Shown: piece after piece, positions 24,025-32,627 of the stretch | Layout of the letters: each line of letters starts with the position of its first letter | How positions within the stretch are numbered: position 1 is the stretch's first letter | Assembly: GCA_905221605.1 (NCBI GenBank) | Contig: CAJNDS010002290.1 | Coordinates: 157,501 to 197,500, forward strand | Direction of reading: 5' to 3' | From: Symbiodinium natans | Taxonomy: Eukaryota > Sar > Dinophyceae > Suessiales > Symbiodiniaceae | Length of the DNA stretch: 40,000 nt | Position numbers and translations under genes: made by a program | Notes under the pieces: model-generated | The model's input: the letters and a program-made list of their open reading frames with translations, nothing else | The model's database searches: none | What the model was told of the DNA's origin: nothing

Positions 24025-27000
24025 GGTCGAGCAGCTGTGCACAGACGGGGTCGGAGTCGATGGTTGCAGGCTCCAGCTTCTGCTTAAAGTTTGGAGCCCT
24101 AAATCCCCAAACCCTAAACCCGAAACCCCACATCTCAAACCCCTAACCAAACTCTAAACCCTAAACCCTAAACCCCAAACCCCAAGCCCTAAGTTGGGCT
24201 TTGGCCTATGTCCCTGCGCTCCGACTCAGGATTGGCGTGCAAAGCCAGAATGAGCTGCTAAAACAGCTGCAGGAGCTGCTGGCCTTGGGGGTGGGGACTC
24301 ACAGGCTTGGGGCTTTAGAGTGTAGGGTTTAGGGTGTAGGGTTTAGGGTTTAGGGTTTAGGGCTTAGGGGAGCAGGATTCGGGGGTTTAAGGTTCAGGTT
24401 GTGGGGTTTAGGGCTCCCTCGTGATTTCGGCTTCCTGCCGCACCTTGAGAACAAGTCGGTCGGCTAGATGTGCAGGGTTTAGGGTATAGGGCTTAGGGTT
24501 TAGGGTTTGGGGTTTAGGGTTCAGGGTTTTGTGTTCAAAGTTTGGGGTTTAGGGTTTAGGGTTTAGGATTAGGGTTCGGGGTTTACGTTTCAGGGTTTTG
24601 AGCTGCCATACAGGGTTAGGGTTTAGGGTTTAGTGTTCAGGGTTTGGGGTTTAGGGTTTAGGGGTGTTGAGCTGCCTGCCATATTGGAGAAAGCCGAAGT
24701 CATTGTCCCTCTCGTGGTTCCTGACCTAAACCCTAAACCCCAAACCCCAGACCCCGATCCCAAAACCCCAAACCCCAAACCACTAAACCCTAAACCCTAA
24801 ATAAACCCTAAACCCTAAACCCTAAACACTAAACCCTAAACCCTAAACCCTAAACCCCAAACCCTAAACCCTAAACCCTGACCCCGCCATACGTCTTTGT
24901 ACATGTTCCAGACTTTAGATGTGTTGGGCCAGGACTCCCAAATGGAGTCGGTGGACAAGAAGATTGCCGAGGCTGTTGAGGGTATTGGGTTGAGGGCAAC
25001 GTGATTCTAAGGGTTTAGGGTTTAGGGTTTAGGGTTTAGGGTTTAGGTTTTAGGGTTTAGGCTTTAGGGCAACCAACCCTGAGGCTGTTCACCATTCTTT
25101 TACCAGCCCTGGGCTGTCCACAGTCTATAGCGGCTCTAGATAGGGTTTAGGGTTTAGGGTTTATATAAATTGTATAGGGTTTGTGTCCGGGGTTTTGTGG
25201 GGTTTTGTGGGGTTTTGTCGGGTTTTGTTTTTTACATTTGTCATTTTGACTTTGGGGTTGTGGGGCCGGGGCTGGGGGAGTGCTGGAGGGGCTGGAGAGG
25301 GGCTGGAGAGGGGAGGGCTGGAGAGGGGCTGAGAGGGGCTGGAAAGGCGCTGGAGAGGGCCTGAAAAGGGCTGGAGAGGGGCTAGAGAGGGGAGGGGCTG
25401 GAGAGGGGGCTGGAGTGGAGAGGGGCTGGAGAGGGGCTGGAGAGGGGAGAGGGGCAGAGGGGCTGGAGAGGGGGGGCCGGAGGGGGTGGAGGCCGGAGGG
25501 GCTGGCTGGAGGGGCGGGGCGTTGGGGCTGGTAAGTGGGCTGAGGGGGGGGCTGGCTGAAGGGTTTGGCTAATATTTTGCACTGGGAAGGATGAAGGATT
25601 ATTGCACGAGCTGCTCGTAATGAAACACCTACAATTTCTATTTATCCTGGCCTTGAGGGTTTAGGGTTTAGGGTTTAGGGTTTAGGGTTTAGGGTTTAGG
25701 GTTTAGGGTTTAGGGTTTAGGGTTTAGGGTTTTGGGTTTAGGGTTTAGGGTTTAGGGTTTAGGGTTTAGGGTTTAGGGCACCCCTAAACCCCAGGTGAGT
25801 TGTATGGGCCCTTAGTATGGTCCCTGACTTCCTTGAAAGGGTTTCTGGGCCCTTGCTCCCCTTGTCCCCCTGGTTCTTAGTAGGGAATGAGGGAATTAGG
25901 GCCCCCCTTTTATACCCTTTTTGGGTTTAGGGTTTAGGCTTTAGGGTTTTAGGGGTGCTTAGACAGGGTACCTCTTTCCCTCATTCCCTACTAAGAACCA
26001 GCCAGTTTTAAGGGCCCATACCCTAAGATAATAGCAAAGGAACCGACAATCACCCGGAGAATGCATGGTCTTCTCCTGCCCTTTGACCCTAAATCCCAAA
26101 CTCGAAGCCCGGCACCCGAAATCCTACACGTGCCTGTTCCCCTCCCTACACCCTCAACCCTAGACTAAAACCCTAAACCCTAAACCCTAAACCCTAAACC
26201 CTAAACCCTAAACCCTAAACCCTAAACCCTAAACCCTAAACCCTAAACCCTAAACCCTAAACCCTAAACCCTAAACCCTAACCCGAAACCCTAAACCCTA
26301 AACCCTAAACCCTAAACCCTAAACCCTAAACCCTAAACCCTAAACCCTAAACCCTAAACCCTAAACCCTAAACCCTAAACCCTAAACCCTAAACCCTAAA
26401 CCCTAAACCCTAAACCCTAAACTAAGTGAGGGGTCGCTTCCGTCGAGCGACAGAACGCTCGGCCGAGGGCCTTACAGCCCGAGCGCCAAAGCCAAAAGAG
26501 AAACGGAAAAGGTGAGGGTTAAGCCTCACCGTCTGTCCTGGACAGGCCAACGGACATCGGCCTTTTTTACGACAACGTCAGTACTCGGCTAAGGGATGGC
26601 CGGCACCCAGACCACCTTTAGCGCAGCTAAAGTATAATTCAGGGTTTTGGGTTCAGGGTTTGCCGGGCCCCCCCCCCTGGCCCTGGTGGCTGGATTCCTG
26701 GAGCAGGAGGCTGGCCAGGGGTCCAGGCAGGCTGGTTGCAAGCCCGGCCAAGGCGCCCCCGGCCAAGCCCCTCCAAGGGCTCCCAGCCACCAATCAAGGG
26801 CCTGGAAGGGCCCGGGTTCAGGGCTAGAGGAAGGCCCCCCCACGCCAAGAGGGCCGTACCATCCAATGAAGAATGTTTTTTTTTTTTTACTGAAATGGAT
26901 GGTTTTGCGTGCCCCTCCATTGCCAGAAGCGCCAGGAAAGCCCAGGAAGCCCCCAAGAGGCGCCAAGAGCCACCAAAAGGCTTCAAAAGCTTAAAAGGCC

Positions 27001-28807
27001 CCCTAAAAGAAGGGCACAAGATTTGTCCGTGCCCGCAAATATTGAAGATGGTTTTAGACACCCCTGCCCGCAATGAAAAATGTTGTTTTTAGTACTGAAC
27101 TCGATGGTTTTGGGCACCCCTCCATTTCACCCGAAAAGGACCAGGAAAGCCCAGGAAGCCCCCAAATCAGCAAGGGCCTCTACGGGCCCTGACGTGCCGA
27201 AGGCCCGAAAAGGGCCGAGTACCCCGAACCCCAGCTTAAACCCTAACACCGCAAAACCCTGCGAAGGCCTTCAAGCAAATAAGGGCCTCTACGGGCCCTA
27301 ACGTGCCGAAGGCCCGAAAAGGGCCGAGGCTACCCCCGAACCCCAGCTTAAACCCTAGCGATTGATTACGCATTGGCGAAAAAAAACTAATAGGTTCCCT
27401 GACCTTCAAATGTATAAAAACCTCTACGGCCCCTGACACGCCGAAGGTCCGAACAGGGCGAGAGACCCCAAGAGCCACCAAAAGGCTTCAAAAGGCTCCA
27501 AAAGGCCCCTAAAAGAAGGGGACCCCAGGATGCCCGTACCCGCAATGAAAACTGCGATTTTTTGGTACTGAGATCGATGGTTTTGGGCACCCCTTCATTT
27601 TACCCCGGAAGGGCCAGGAAAGCCCCCATGAAGCCCCCAAAAGGCCCCCAGAGGACCTTAAAGAAGGGGAATCCAGGAGCAGGCACAAAGGGTTTCCCTG
27701 ACCTTCAAATAAATGAGGGCCTCTACGGGCCCTGACACGCCGCAGGCCCGAAAAGGGCCGAGGCTACCCCCAACCCCAGCTTCAACCCTAACAGCGCAAC
27801 TTTAAAAACATCAAAGCAAGCATCAGGGCACAAGAAAAACAAATTCCATAAACCCTAAACCCTAGTAGAGTATAGTTTGGGTGGCCGGGGTGGGTTGACG
27901 GGCAACGCGAGCGCGCGGCCCGGGGTGTTTCACACCCGAGCGCGCGCCCTCCCCTGACACACCCTAAACCCTAAACCCTAAACCCTAAACCCTAAACCCT
28001 AAACCCTAAACCCTAAACCCTAAACCCTAAACCCTAAACCCTAAACCCTAAACCCCAAACCCTACAGGCAGTGGAGAAGGAGGGTGCCATTCTGCGCCAA
28101 CTGTTAGAGTCCCGAGCTTTGGTGGCGGAGGACAAGGCCTCGCAGACCCTGGGCCGCCTCATGAAAGTGTAGGCCGGGTTGTACTTTGGGATAACTTCTA
28201 ATTTCACTTCTTTCCTGATAAGGGAACCTATTCATAAATAGCCTTCGAAGGCTTTAAAGCACAACCCAGTTAGGGTTTGGGGGTTGTAGGGCTTTAGTTT
28301 AGGGTTTAGCACTTAGGGCAAGTAAAGCAATGCAGAGGAGATTTCCTATCTGCGAGTCGCTTCGTCCTTTCCTGGTCCGTGGTGTTAGCAACGACTTCAG
28401 GGGCTAAACCAGAAACCAGAAACCCTAAACCCTAAACGGAAGCTCTTCCGGGTCTCAGGAAAGCTGAAACCATCCGCGAGAGCGTCGAGAAGAAGCTTGA
28501 GGAGGGTGCCTAGGAAGCAAGGTGCATGCCGCGCCGTCACGGTTTCACTACAGAGCTATGCATAGTCAACCATCGGTTTAGGGTTCAGGAAATTTGGAGT
28601 TCCCTTTTGGGGGTTCCTATCATAGAAGTTGCAATCGTACAAGCCACACACTGAGGCTTACTTGAGAAAGTGAACATGGATTTGATCTCCAAAATGGACG
28701 CTGTCATGGACCACCTTTCCCAGACACAGGCAGGTCAGCCGGGATATCCACTGGACGATTATGACTCTTTGACTGTTGCGATCACTGTGTTCACTATGAG
28801 ACTGTAA
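23334..28807 (+). CDS. coiled-coil protein gene with telomeric-array introns, 5' end uncertain
   Basis: Proposed exons: 23334-23386 (LEATKVELAEVAIVIC), 23822-23913 (IDKEGSQIELRSEVDALKQM), 24230-24290 (GVQSQNELLKQLQELLALG), 24672-24713 (LPAILEKAEVIVPL), 24912-24981 (GQDSQMESVDKKIAEAVE), 25107-25144 (LGCPQSIAALDR), 25590-25658 (DEGLLHELLVMKHLQFLFIL), perhaps one near 26040, 28068-28166 (EGAILRQLLESRALVAEDKA), 28459-28505 (KAETIRESVEKKLEE) and 28671-28807 (ISKMDAVMDHLSQTQAGQPG ... TVFTMRL, TAA 28805-28807). From 23822 to 25658, and over the last two exons, donors are GT, acceptors AG and phases agree; two joins elsewhere are open. Heptad-like Leu/Ile/Ala spacing suggests a long coiled coil for dimerisation or scaffolding. 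Introns hold both array orientations; donors at 23914, 25145 and 25659 are the first GTTTAGGG of an array. Confidence 0.5.
23400..23450 (-). repeat. CCCTAAA array
   Basis: Seven units, one CCCTACA. Confidence 0.95.
23455..23553 (+). other. exon-like island, two frames open
   Basis: Frames reading LRELGPAAAYPGVCRGVQYM (then IRHLEG) and ICVNLAQLPHTRAFAAECNI are both open after TTGGCCAAG. The first runs to the next array's donor. Confidence 0.3.
23560..23652 (+). repeat. TTTAGGG/TTTGGGG array
   Basis: Starts with variants, contains three TTTGGGG and ends in TTTAGGG. Confidence 0.95.
23763..23815 (-). repeat. CCCTAAA array upstream of acceptor
   Basis: Seven variant units, ending in CCTGAGCAG, the acceptor of exon 23822. 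Confidence 0.94.
23914..24027 (+). repeat. TTCAGGG then TTTAGGG then TTGAGGG array
   Basis: Three homogeneous variant blocks in a row: about 4 TTCAGGG, 4 TTTAGGG and 8 TTGAGGG. It begins exactly at the donor of exon 23822-23913. Confidence 0.97.
24313..24660 (+). repeat. degenerate TTTAGGG/TTTGGGG DNA
   Basis: Several short arrays (24313-24370, 24476-24530, 24545-24660) with many variants, in the intron before exon 24672. One GC-rich island at 24413-24470 is open in two frames (LPRDFGFLPHLENKSVG). Confidence 0.85.
24726..24888 (-). repeat. CCCTAAA/CCCCAAA array
   Basis: Mixed CCCCAAA, CCACTAAA and CCCTAAA units before the acceptor of exon 24912. Confidence 0.95.
25009..25072 (+). repeat. 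TTTAGGG array
   Basis: Eight units with TTTTAGGG and CTTTAGGG variants. Confidence 0.95.
25270..25555 (+). repeat. GGCTGGAGAGG minisatellite
   Basis: About 20 copies of a 10-16-bp purine-rich unit (GGGGCTGGAGAG) with indels. The Gly/Glu/Arg-rich frame is a by-product. The G-rich + strand is quadruplex-prone. Confidence 0.95.
25652..25780 (+). repeat. TTTAGGG array
   Basis: About 18 units, one TTTTGGG. It supplies the donor of exon 25590-25658. Confidence 0.97.
25803..26020. mobile_element. nested inverted-repeat (MITE-like) element
   Basis: Outer arms TATGGGCCCTT (25803-25813) and AAGGGCCCATA (26010-26020). Inner perfect 26-bp arms at 25870-25895 and 25976-26001 (GGTTCTTAGTAGGGAATGAG...). 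The loop holds a short TTTAGGG array. Related sequence occurs at 33862-33890 and 34132-34199, so a dispersed family is likely. Confidence 0.85.
26168..26424 (-). repeat. long CCCTAAA array
   Basis: About 36 units, one CCCGAAA. Confidence 0.98.
26429..26535. repeat. dispersed 110-bp repeat (GCTCGGCCGAGGGCC), copy 2
   Basis: Matches 8067-8170. This copy has GTCGCTTCCGTCGAGCGAC, a perfect 6-bp stem, before the GCTCGGCCGAGGGCC core. Both copies directly follow a telomeric array. Confidence 0.8.
26866..27800. repeat. complex GC-rich satellite, about 200-470-bp units
   Basis: Recurring blocks: CAATGAAAAATG...ACTGA..TCGATGGTTTTG (26866, 27072, 27543); GCCCAGGAAGCCCCC; and CTCTACGGGCCCTGACGTGCC (27178, 27288, 27421, 27720), followed by GGCCCGAAAAGGGCC, a perfect hairpin kept in three copies. 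Frames here shift between copies, so coding is unlikely. It lies in the longest proposed intron of the coiled-coil gene. Confidence 0.85.
27905..27953. repeat. GC-rich hairpin
   Basis: GAGCGCGCG is repeated on either side of GGGTGTTTCACACCC, which is itself a 6-bp stem with a 3-base loop. Likely to form a stable hairpin. Confidence 0.75.
27962..28065 (-). repeat. CCCTAAA array ending at an acceptor
   Basis: Fourteen units. The last reads CCCTACAG and supplies the acceptor of exon 28068-28166. Confidence 0.96.
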
Positions 28808-29085
28808 TGACGTTTAAAACTGACGGTTCTGACGGTCCTGACAGTTATGACGAGGATGACGACAAACACGATCAGGATTACCACCGAAGGATTACCACCG
28901 AGTGTTGCGACTATTTCTGTTAATGCTCTTATTTTGTTATTGGTATTGCTTTTGCTGTTATTGTTTTTTACGGCGACTACTAAAAGGACGATGACGACTA
29001 CTACCATCACTACTAGCACTCTTGGCAGTGTCATTCTTATGACTACTACTTCTTCTTCTTCCACTAACTACTAGCACCATCTCCA
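28808..29085. repeat. degenerate ACT/GAC trinucleotide DNA
   Basis: Loose GAC/ACT/ACG triplets, an aged microsatellite, following the coiled-coil gene's stop. Thr-rich and Val-rich frames are by-products. Confidence 0.8.
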
Positions 29086-29124
29086 TTATTAAACTATGTT
29101 GGTTATTGTTGTCGTCCATGGCAG

Positions 29125-29181
29125 TCGGTCTATGACGCTATGAAGAATGCACCGAGCTCTCAAGAGTTTGCGACGACCTGA
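29125..29181 (+). other. probable terminal exon
   Basis: After CCATGGCAG the frame reads SVYDAMKNAPSSQEFATT and stops at TGA 29179-29181. No partner found. Confidence 0.35.
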
Positions 29182-29274
29182 GAGGTTGAGATGGAGGCGC
29201 AGCAGAAGGGGATCATTGAGAGAGTTGACGGTTATCGTCGCCACTTGGGTGCTGGTATTGGTGGTCGGAAGCAA

Positions 29275-29465
29275 CCAGGATGATGAGCATGACGAGGTTG
29301 TTGAGGATGATGAGTGTGATGAGGATGATGAGGATGCTTCCAGGATGATCATCATGATGATGATCATGGTTCTCATAATGATGAGGAGGACGAGGATGAT
29401 GAGCATGATGGTGAGGATGATGAGCATGATGGTGAGGATGATGAGGATGAGGATGACGATGACCT
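29275..29465. repeat. degenerate GAT/GAG trinucleotide DNA
   Basis: Imperfect (GATGAG)n/(GATGAT)n, about 190 bp. Acidic or Met-rich frames are by-products unless it is retained in an mRNA. Confidence 0.85.
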
Positions 29466-29531
29466 TCTTGATGCCGATTGTGGCGGCGGTGTTGAGGGGT
29501 TGGCGTGGTGCTGGTGATGGTGAGGCCTGCG

Positions 29532-29636
29532 ATGGCTGCGTGTCTCGATGTGCAGGATTTGGGCTTCTTCCTTGCCTCTTTGTCAGCTGTCACATCTCAA
29601 AGCTCTGTGATTGTATTCGTGCCCGCCAGTGCATGA
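29532..29636 (+). other. open frame with ATG, possibly a terminal exon
   Basis: ATG 29532 reads MAACLDVQDLGFFLASLSAV then TSQSSVIVFVPASA and stops at 29634-29636. An acceptor at GATGTGCAG would instead start it at DLGFF. Hydrophobic C terminus. Product unknown. Confidence 0.4.
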
Positions 29637-29648
29637 CCCTCACCCCAA

Positions 29649-29784
29649 CATCCTAAACCCTAAACCCTAAACCCTAAACCCTAAACCCTAAACCCTAAAC
29701 CCTAAACCCTAAACCCTAAACCCCAACCCTAAACCCTAAACCCTAAACCCTAAACCCTAAACCCTAAACCCTAAACCCTAAACC
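29649..29784 (-). repeat. CCCTAAA array
   Basis: Nineteen units, one CCCCAA. Confidence 0.97.
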
Positions 29785-29860
29785 ACCCCTGTGCCCCACT
29801 TACAAGCAGCCCTGAGCTCCTGAACGCCCCTAAAACCCCGAAGCCTACCCAGAGGCCCTT

Positions 29861-29945
29861 GAGTTTAGGGTTTAGGGTTTAGGGTTTAGGGTTTAGGGTT
29901 TAGGGTTTAGGGCTAAGGGTTGAAGGTTTAGGGTTTAGTGTTTAG
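29861..29945 (+). repeat. TTTAGGG array supplying an acceptor
   Basis: About 11 units. The final TTTAG (29941-29945) is the proposed acceptor of exon 29946-30047. Confidence 0.95.
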
Positions 29946-30233
29946 GGTTCCGCTCGTGCTCCAAGGAAATCTGGATGAGACCAGCGAGCTCTCCCGGCGC
30001 ATCTCCTCCTTGCACGAGCCGCCCTTTCTCAAACTCCCAGCGTTCGGGTTTAGGGTTTAGGTTTTAGGGTTTAGGGTTTAGGGTTTAGGGTTTAGGGTTC
30101 AGGTTTTAGGGTTGAGGGTTAAGGGTTGAGTGTTTAGGGTTTAGGGACCGTAATCGTTGCCAGTGTTCTCAGTACGATGGCTGCTGCTGCTCTTCGGACA
30201 AACTCGTCCGATTGCTACTGTTGCGCACGTTGA
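29946..30233 (+). CDS. two-exon 3' fragment, exon framed by arrays on both sides
   Basis: Exon 29946-30047 starts at TTTAG|GG of one array and ends at CGG|GTTTAGGG of the next, reading VPLVLQGNLDETSELSRRIS then SLHEPPFLKLPAF. Exon 30164-30233, after GTTGCCAG, joins in phase and reads VLSTMAAAALRTNSSDCYCC then AR and TGA. An alternative second exon starting after TTCTCAG reads RWLLLLFGQTRPIATVAHVD. Product unknown. Confidence 0.5.
30048..30146 (+). repeat. TTTAGGG array supplying a donor
   Basis: About 12 units with TTTTAGGG and TTGAGGG variants. Begins at the donor GTTTAGGG. Confidence 0.95.
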
Positions 30234-30269
30234 TGAATGATTTAGTGGGAGTCTTCGGGTTCAAAAGTG

Positions 30270-30310
30270 TTTAGGGTTTAGGGTTTAGGGTTTAGGGTTT
30301 AGGGTTTTAG
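30270..30310 (+). repeat. TTTAGGG array
   Basis: Six units. Confidence 0.95.
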
Positions 30311-30382
30311 GGACTTTGGGATTTCGGTACCCTGCATCATCCCTGAAAAGGCACCGATTTTTGGTTTTTCTAAATCTTGCAG

Positions 30383-30433
30383 GGGGATCATTCAAGGAAT
30401 TCCCAGATTCCCTCGGTAGACCTAGACATATAA
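30383..30433 (+). other. probable terminal exon
   Basis: A classical pyrimidine-rich acceptor (TTGGTTTTTCTAAATCTTGCAG) precedes GDHSRNSQIPSVDLDI and a TAA at 30431-30433. The upstream frame (RYPASSLKRHRFL) is in phase but would need a 19-bp intron, so it is unlikely to be the direct partner. Confidence 0.45.
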
Positions 30434-30667
30434 CCCTAAACCCTAAACCGTAAGCCCTCTAAGTTCACTTCAAAACTCTTGGGACTACACTTGGGACTAC
30501 ACTGATTGGGCACCCAATGGCTTGCAGATGTAGGCGGGGCCTGAGAAGATTCCGTCAACAAGCTTTGCAGGTTCGCAGAGGTTTCGCGTTTAGGGTTTAA
30601 AGTTTGTGTTTGGGGTTTAGGGTTTAGGATCTGGGGTTTGGGGCTAAGGATTTAGGATTTTGTTCAG

Positions 30668-30832
30668 CAGCAGCTGAGGCTGCTCGAGCCTCGTGTGACC
30701 GTGATGGAGGCTGGATGCCGATGCAAGTGCTGCATCATGCGCATGAAGCAGTGACAGGAGTGGCGAGAAAGCGCAGACAGCGCCATCCATCAGATTGAGT
30801 CTGAGCTGAAGGATTCGGTCAAGGACTCTTGA
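30668..30832 (+). CDS. open frame with one internal TGA
   Basis: After a good acceptor (TTTAGGATTTTGTTCAG) the frame reads QQLRLLEPRVTVMEAGCRCK, CCIMRMKQ, TGA (30752-30754), then QEWRESADSAIHQIESELKD and SVKDS before a second TGA (30830-30832). Both halves look like genuine helical or coiled-coil coding sequence in the same frame. Either the first TGA is the true stop and the rest is 3' UTR by chance, or this is a nonsense mutation, read-through, or an exon boundary not seen. Partner exon unknown; 30535-30578 (AGPEKIPSTSFA) is a candidate. Confidence 0.4.
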
Positions 30833-30849
30833 TATGGCTGCTCAGATTT

Positions 30850-30960
30850 GGGTTTAGGGTTTAGGGTTTAGGGTTTAGGGTTTAGGGTTTAGGGTTTAGG
30901 GTTTAGGGTTTAGGGTTTAGGGTTTAGGGTTTAGGGTTTAGGGTTTAGGGTTTAGGGTTT
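30850..30960 (+). repeat. TTTAGGG array
   Basis: Sixteen perfect units. Confidence 0.98.
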
Positions 30961-31292
30961 CCGAAATGAAGGCGCTACGCGACCCGCATTGACCTGGCCC
31001 AATGCAGCTCTTGGAGGGGTGGGGGGGTGGGAAGTCAGAGCCTGTACCGTCAGCTCCCACACACCTGTCGCCTACAAAAACGTACCCATTCCAAGGCAAG
31101 AAAAGGCCAGACAAAGCTGCCAGATAGAGGGCTCAACTTGTTGGGGAGGGGATTAGAGAGGTGAGGAAACCCCGAAAACCTCAACTCTGACCTATGCACA
31201 CCAGGCGGGGCGGCGGGCTTGCGCCGTCCGCCGCACAGTTTGGGGTCTGTTTTCGGGGTCCTTGCTTTCGTAAACCCCATTTCTGCATCAAG
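30961..31292. other. unique stretch, coding not resolved
   Basis: A 108-codon frame is open on the - strand (31050-31376) but its composition is not persuasive, and a + strand gene uses the last part. Contains a G-run (31018-31030) and TTTTCGGGGTCCTTGCTTTC, related to 6731 and 33953. Confidence 0.5.
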
Positions 31293-32531
31293 AACCCGTG
31301 TTGACTCTGGTGGGCTGCGGGACTTCCTGTGAGTACCCACACGCACCCGTGGAGAGTGGCCCTCTTGCAGATTCAACCCTAAACCCTAAACCCTAAACCC
31401 TAAACCCTAAACCCTGAACCCTAAACCCTAAACCCTAAACCCTATAGACCCTACATGGGTGCATGGGGACCCTCTCGGGAAGATGATCCTCCCACAGGAG
31501 ATCCGCACCCCCAATCCTGGGACTCAGCCAACCACGCCGAACTCCATCAAGGCCCTTTCGGGTTTAGGGTTTAGGGTTTCGGGTTTAGGGTTTAGGGTTT
31601 AGGGTTTAGGGTTCAGGTTTAAGGGTGTAGGGGTTCAGGGCTTTCAGTTTTATGGTTTCGGGGTTTAGGGCTGAGGGTTTAGGGTTTAGGGTTTAGGGTT
31701 TAGGGTTTAGGGTTTAGGGTTTACGGTTTAGGGTTTAGGGTTTAGGGTTTAGGGTTTAGGGTTTAGGGTTTAGGGTTTAGGGTTTAGGGTTTAGGGGCAC
31801 CGTGGATGCGGCAAGTTTGCTTGGGGCACTTTGGTTTATCAGGTGGCCTTTGAAACAGGACGTCCGTTGATGTGCCTCACGCAAACTGTGGCAAATGGGC
31901 CATCAGAAACCCTAAACCCTATAAACCCTGTAAACCCTATAAACCCAAAAAAACCTTATAAACCCTATAAAGCCTATAAACCCTATAAACCCTATAAACC
32001 CTATAAACCCTATACACCCTATAAACCCTATAAACCCTATAAACCCTATAAACCCTATAAACCCTGAAGCAAACTGGCACTCCAAGGGAGATAGCTTTGC
32101 CTCAGAGGTGCCATCCAGCGACGCCGAAGGAAGCCGCCACGCCACTGCTGGTACCTTTGGCTTGGTGGTTTAGGGTTTAGGGTTTTGGGTCTAGGGTTTA
32201 GGGTTTAGGATTCAGGGTTTAGGGTTTAGGGTTCAGGGTTTAGGGGTAAGGGTTTCGGGTTTCGGGTGTCGGACGTCGGCTTTAGAGTGGCTTAACATCT
32301 GGGTTCACTTTCCTGGAAAAGAACCCGAGGGTTCGCAGGTTACTGTATTTCAGTACACCCGCTTGTTGAGTTGCTGCTGTGCCGTTCTGCTTTCAGGCAG
32401 TGGTGGCCCCGAGATGGCCAGAACCTCAGGGCTTAGGGTTTAGGGTTTGGGGTTCCGCATTATCACGGTTTCCAGTTCTTCCACGGGCTGATATGGAGAT
32501 GTTGGCGCAACTTCAAAGGTTAAACGCTTGA
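31293..32531 (+). CDS. multi-exon gene, 5' end uncertain
   Basis: Exons 31293-31328 (PVLTLVGCGTS, donor CCT|GTGAGTAC), 31448-31561 (PTWVHGDPLGKMILPQEIRT then TPNSIKALS, donor formed by GTTTAGGG), 32087-32150 (GDSFASEVPSSDAEGSRHAT), 32397-32430 (SGGPEMARTS after a pyrimidine-rich acceptor) and 32476-32531 (LPRADMEMLAQLQRLNA, TGA). Joins 1-2 and 3-4 agree in phase; the others are less sure, and the 45-bp gap before the last exon is short for an intron. Between exons 2 and 3 lies an open frame running into a 9-bp repeat (separate entry). Product unknown. Confidence 0.45.
31377..31444 (-). repeat. CCCTAAA array
   Basis: Nine units. It ends in CCCTATAG, the acceptor of exon 31448. Confidence 0.96.
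31562..31795 (+). repeat. TTTAGGG array, long
   Basis: About 28 units with a degenerate middle (31610-31670). Starts at the donor of exon 31448-31561 and ends in TTTAG|GGG, a possible acceptor. Confidence 0.96.
31798..32067 (+). other. open frame running into an in-frame 9-bp repeat (Lys-Pro-Tyr)
   Basis: From TTTAG|GGG the frame reads HRGCGKFAWGTLVYQVAFET then GRPLMCLTQTVANGPSE, and continues without a stop through a CCCTATAAA nonamer array (31908-32064), giving about 12 Lys-Pro-Tyr-type tripeptides before TGA 32065-32067. Because the unit is 9 bp, frame is kept. Either a real low-complexity C terminus or a chance run-on into intron. Confidence 0.4.
31908..32064 (-). repeat. CCCTATAAA nonamer array
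   Basis: About 17 units with CCCTGTAAA, CCTTATAAA and CCCTATACA variants. Confidence 0.96.
32165..32255 (+). repeat. TTTAGGG array, degenerate
   Basis: About 11 variant units. Confidence 0.92.
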
Positions 32532-32542
32532 TGCCTGCCCTG

Positions 32543-32600
32543 GACCCTAAACCCCAAACCCTAAACCCTAAACCCTAAACCCTAAACCCTAAACCCTACA
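32543..32600 (-). repeat. CCCTAAA array
   Basis: Eight units, the last CCCTACA. Confidence 0.95.
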
Positions 32601-32627
32601 CCCTCCGAGGTCCGCAGCGTCGAAAAC

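Noticed and set aside
25280-25582. Gly/Glu/Arg-rich protein
   Set aside because: Translation of an indel-rich minisatellite whose units are not multiples of three.
29213-29593. His-rich minus-strand protein
   Set aside because: Translation of degenerate GAT repeats.
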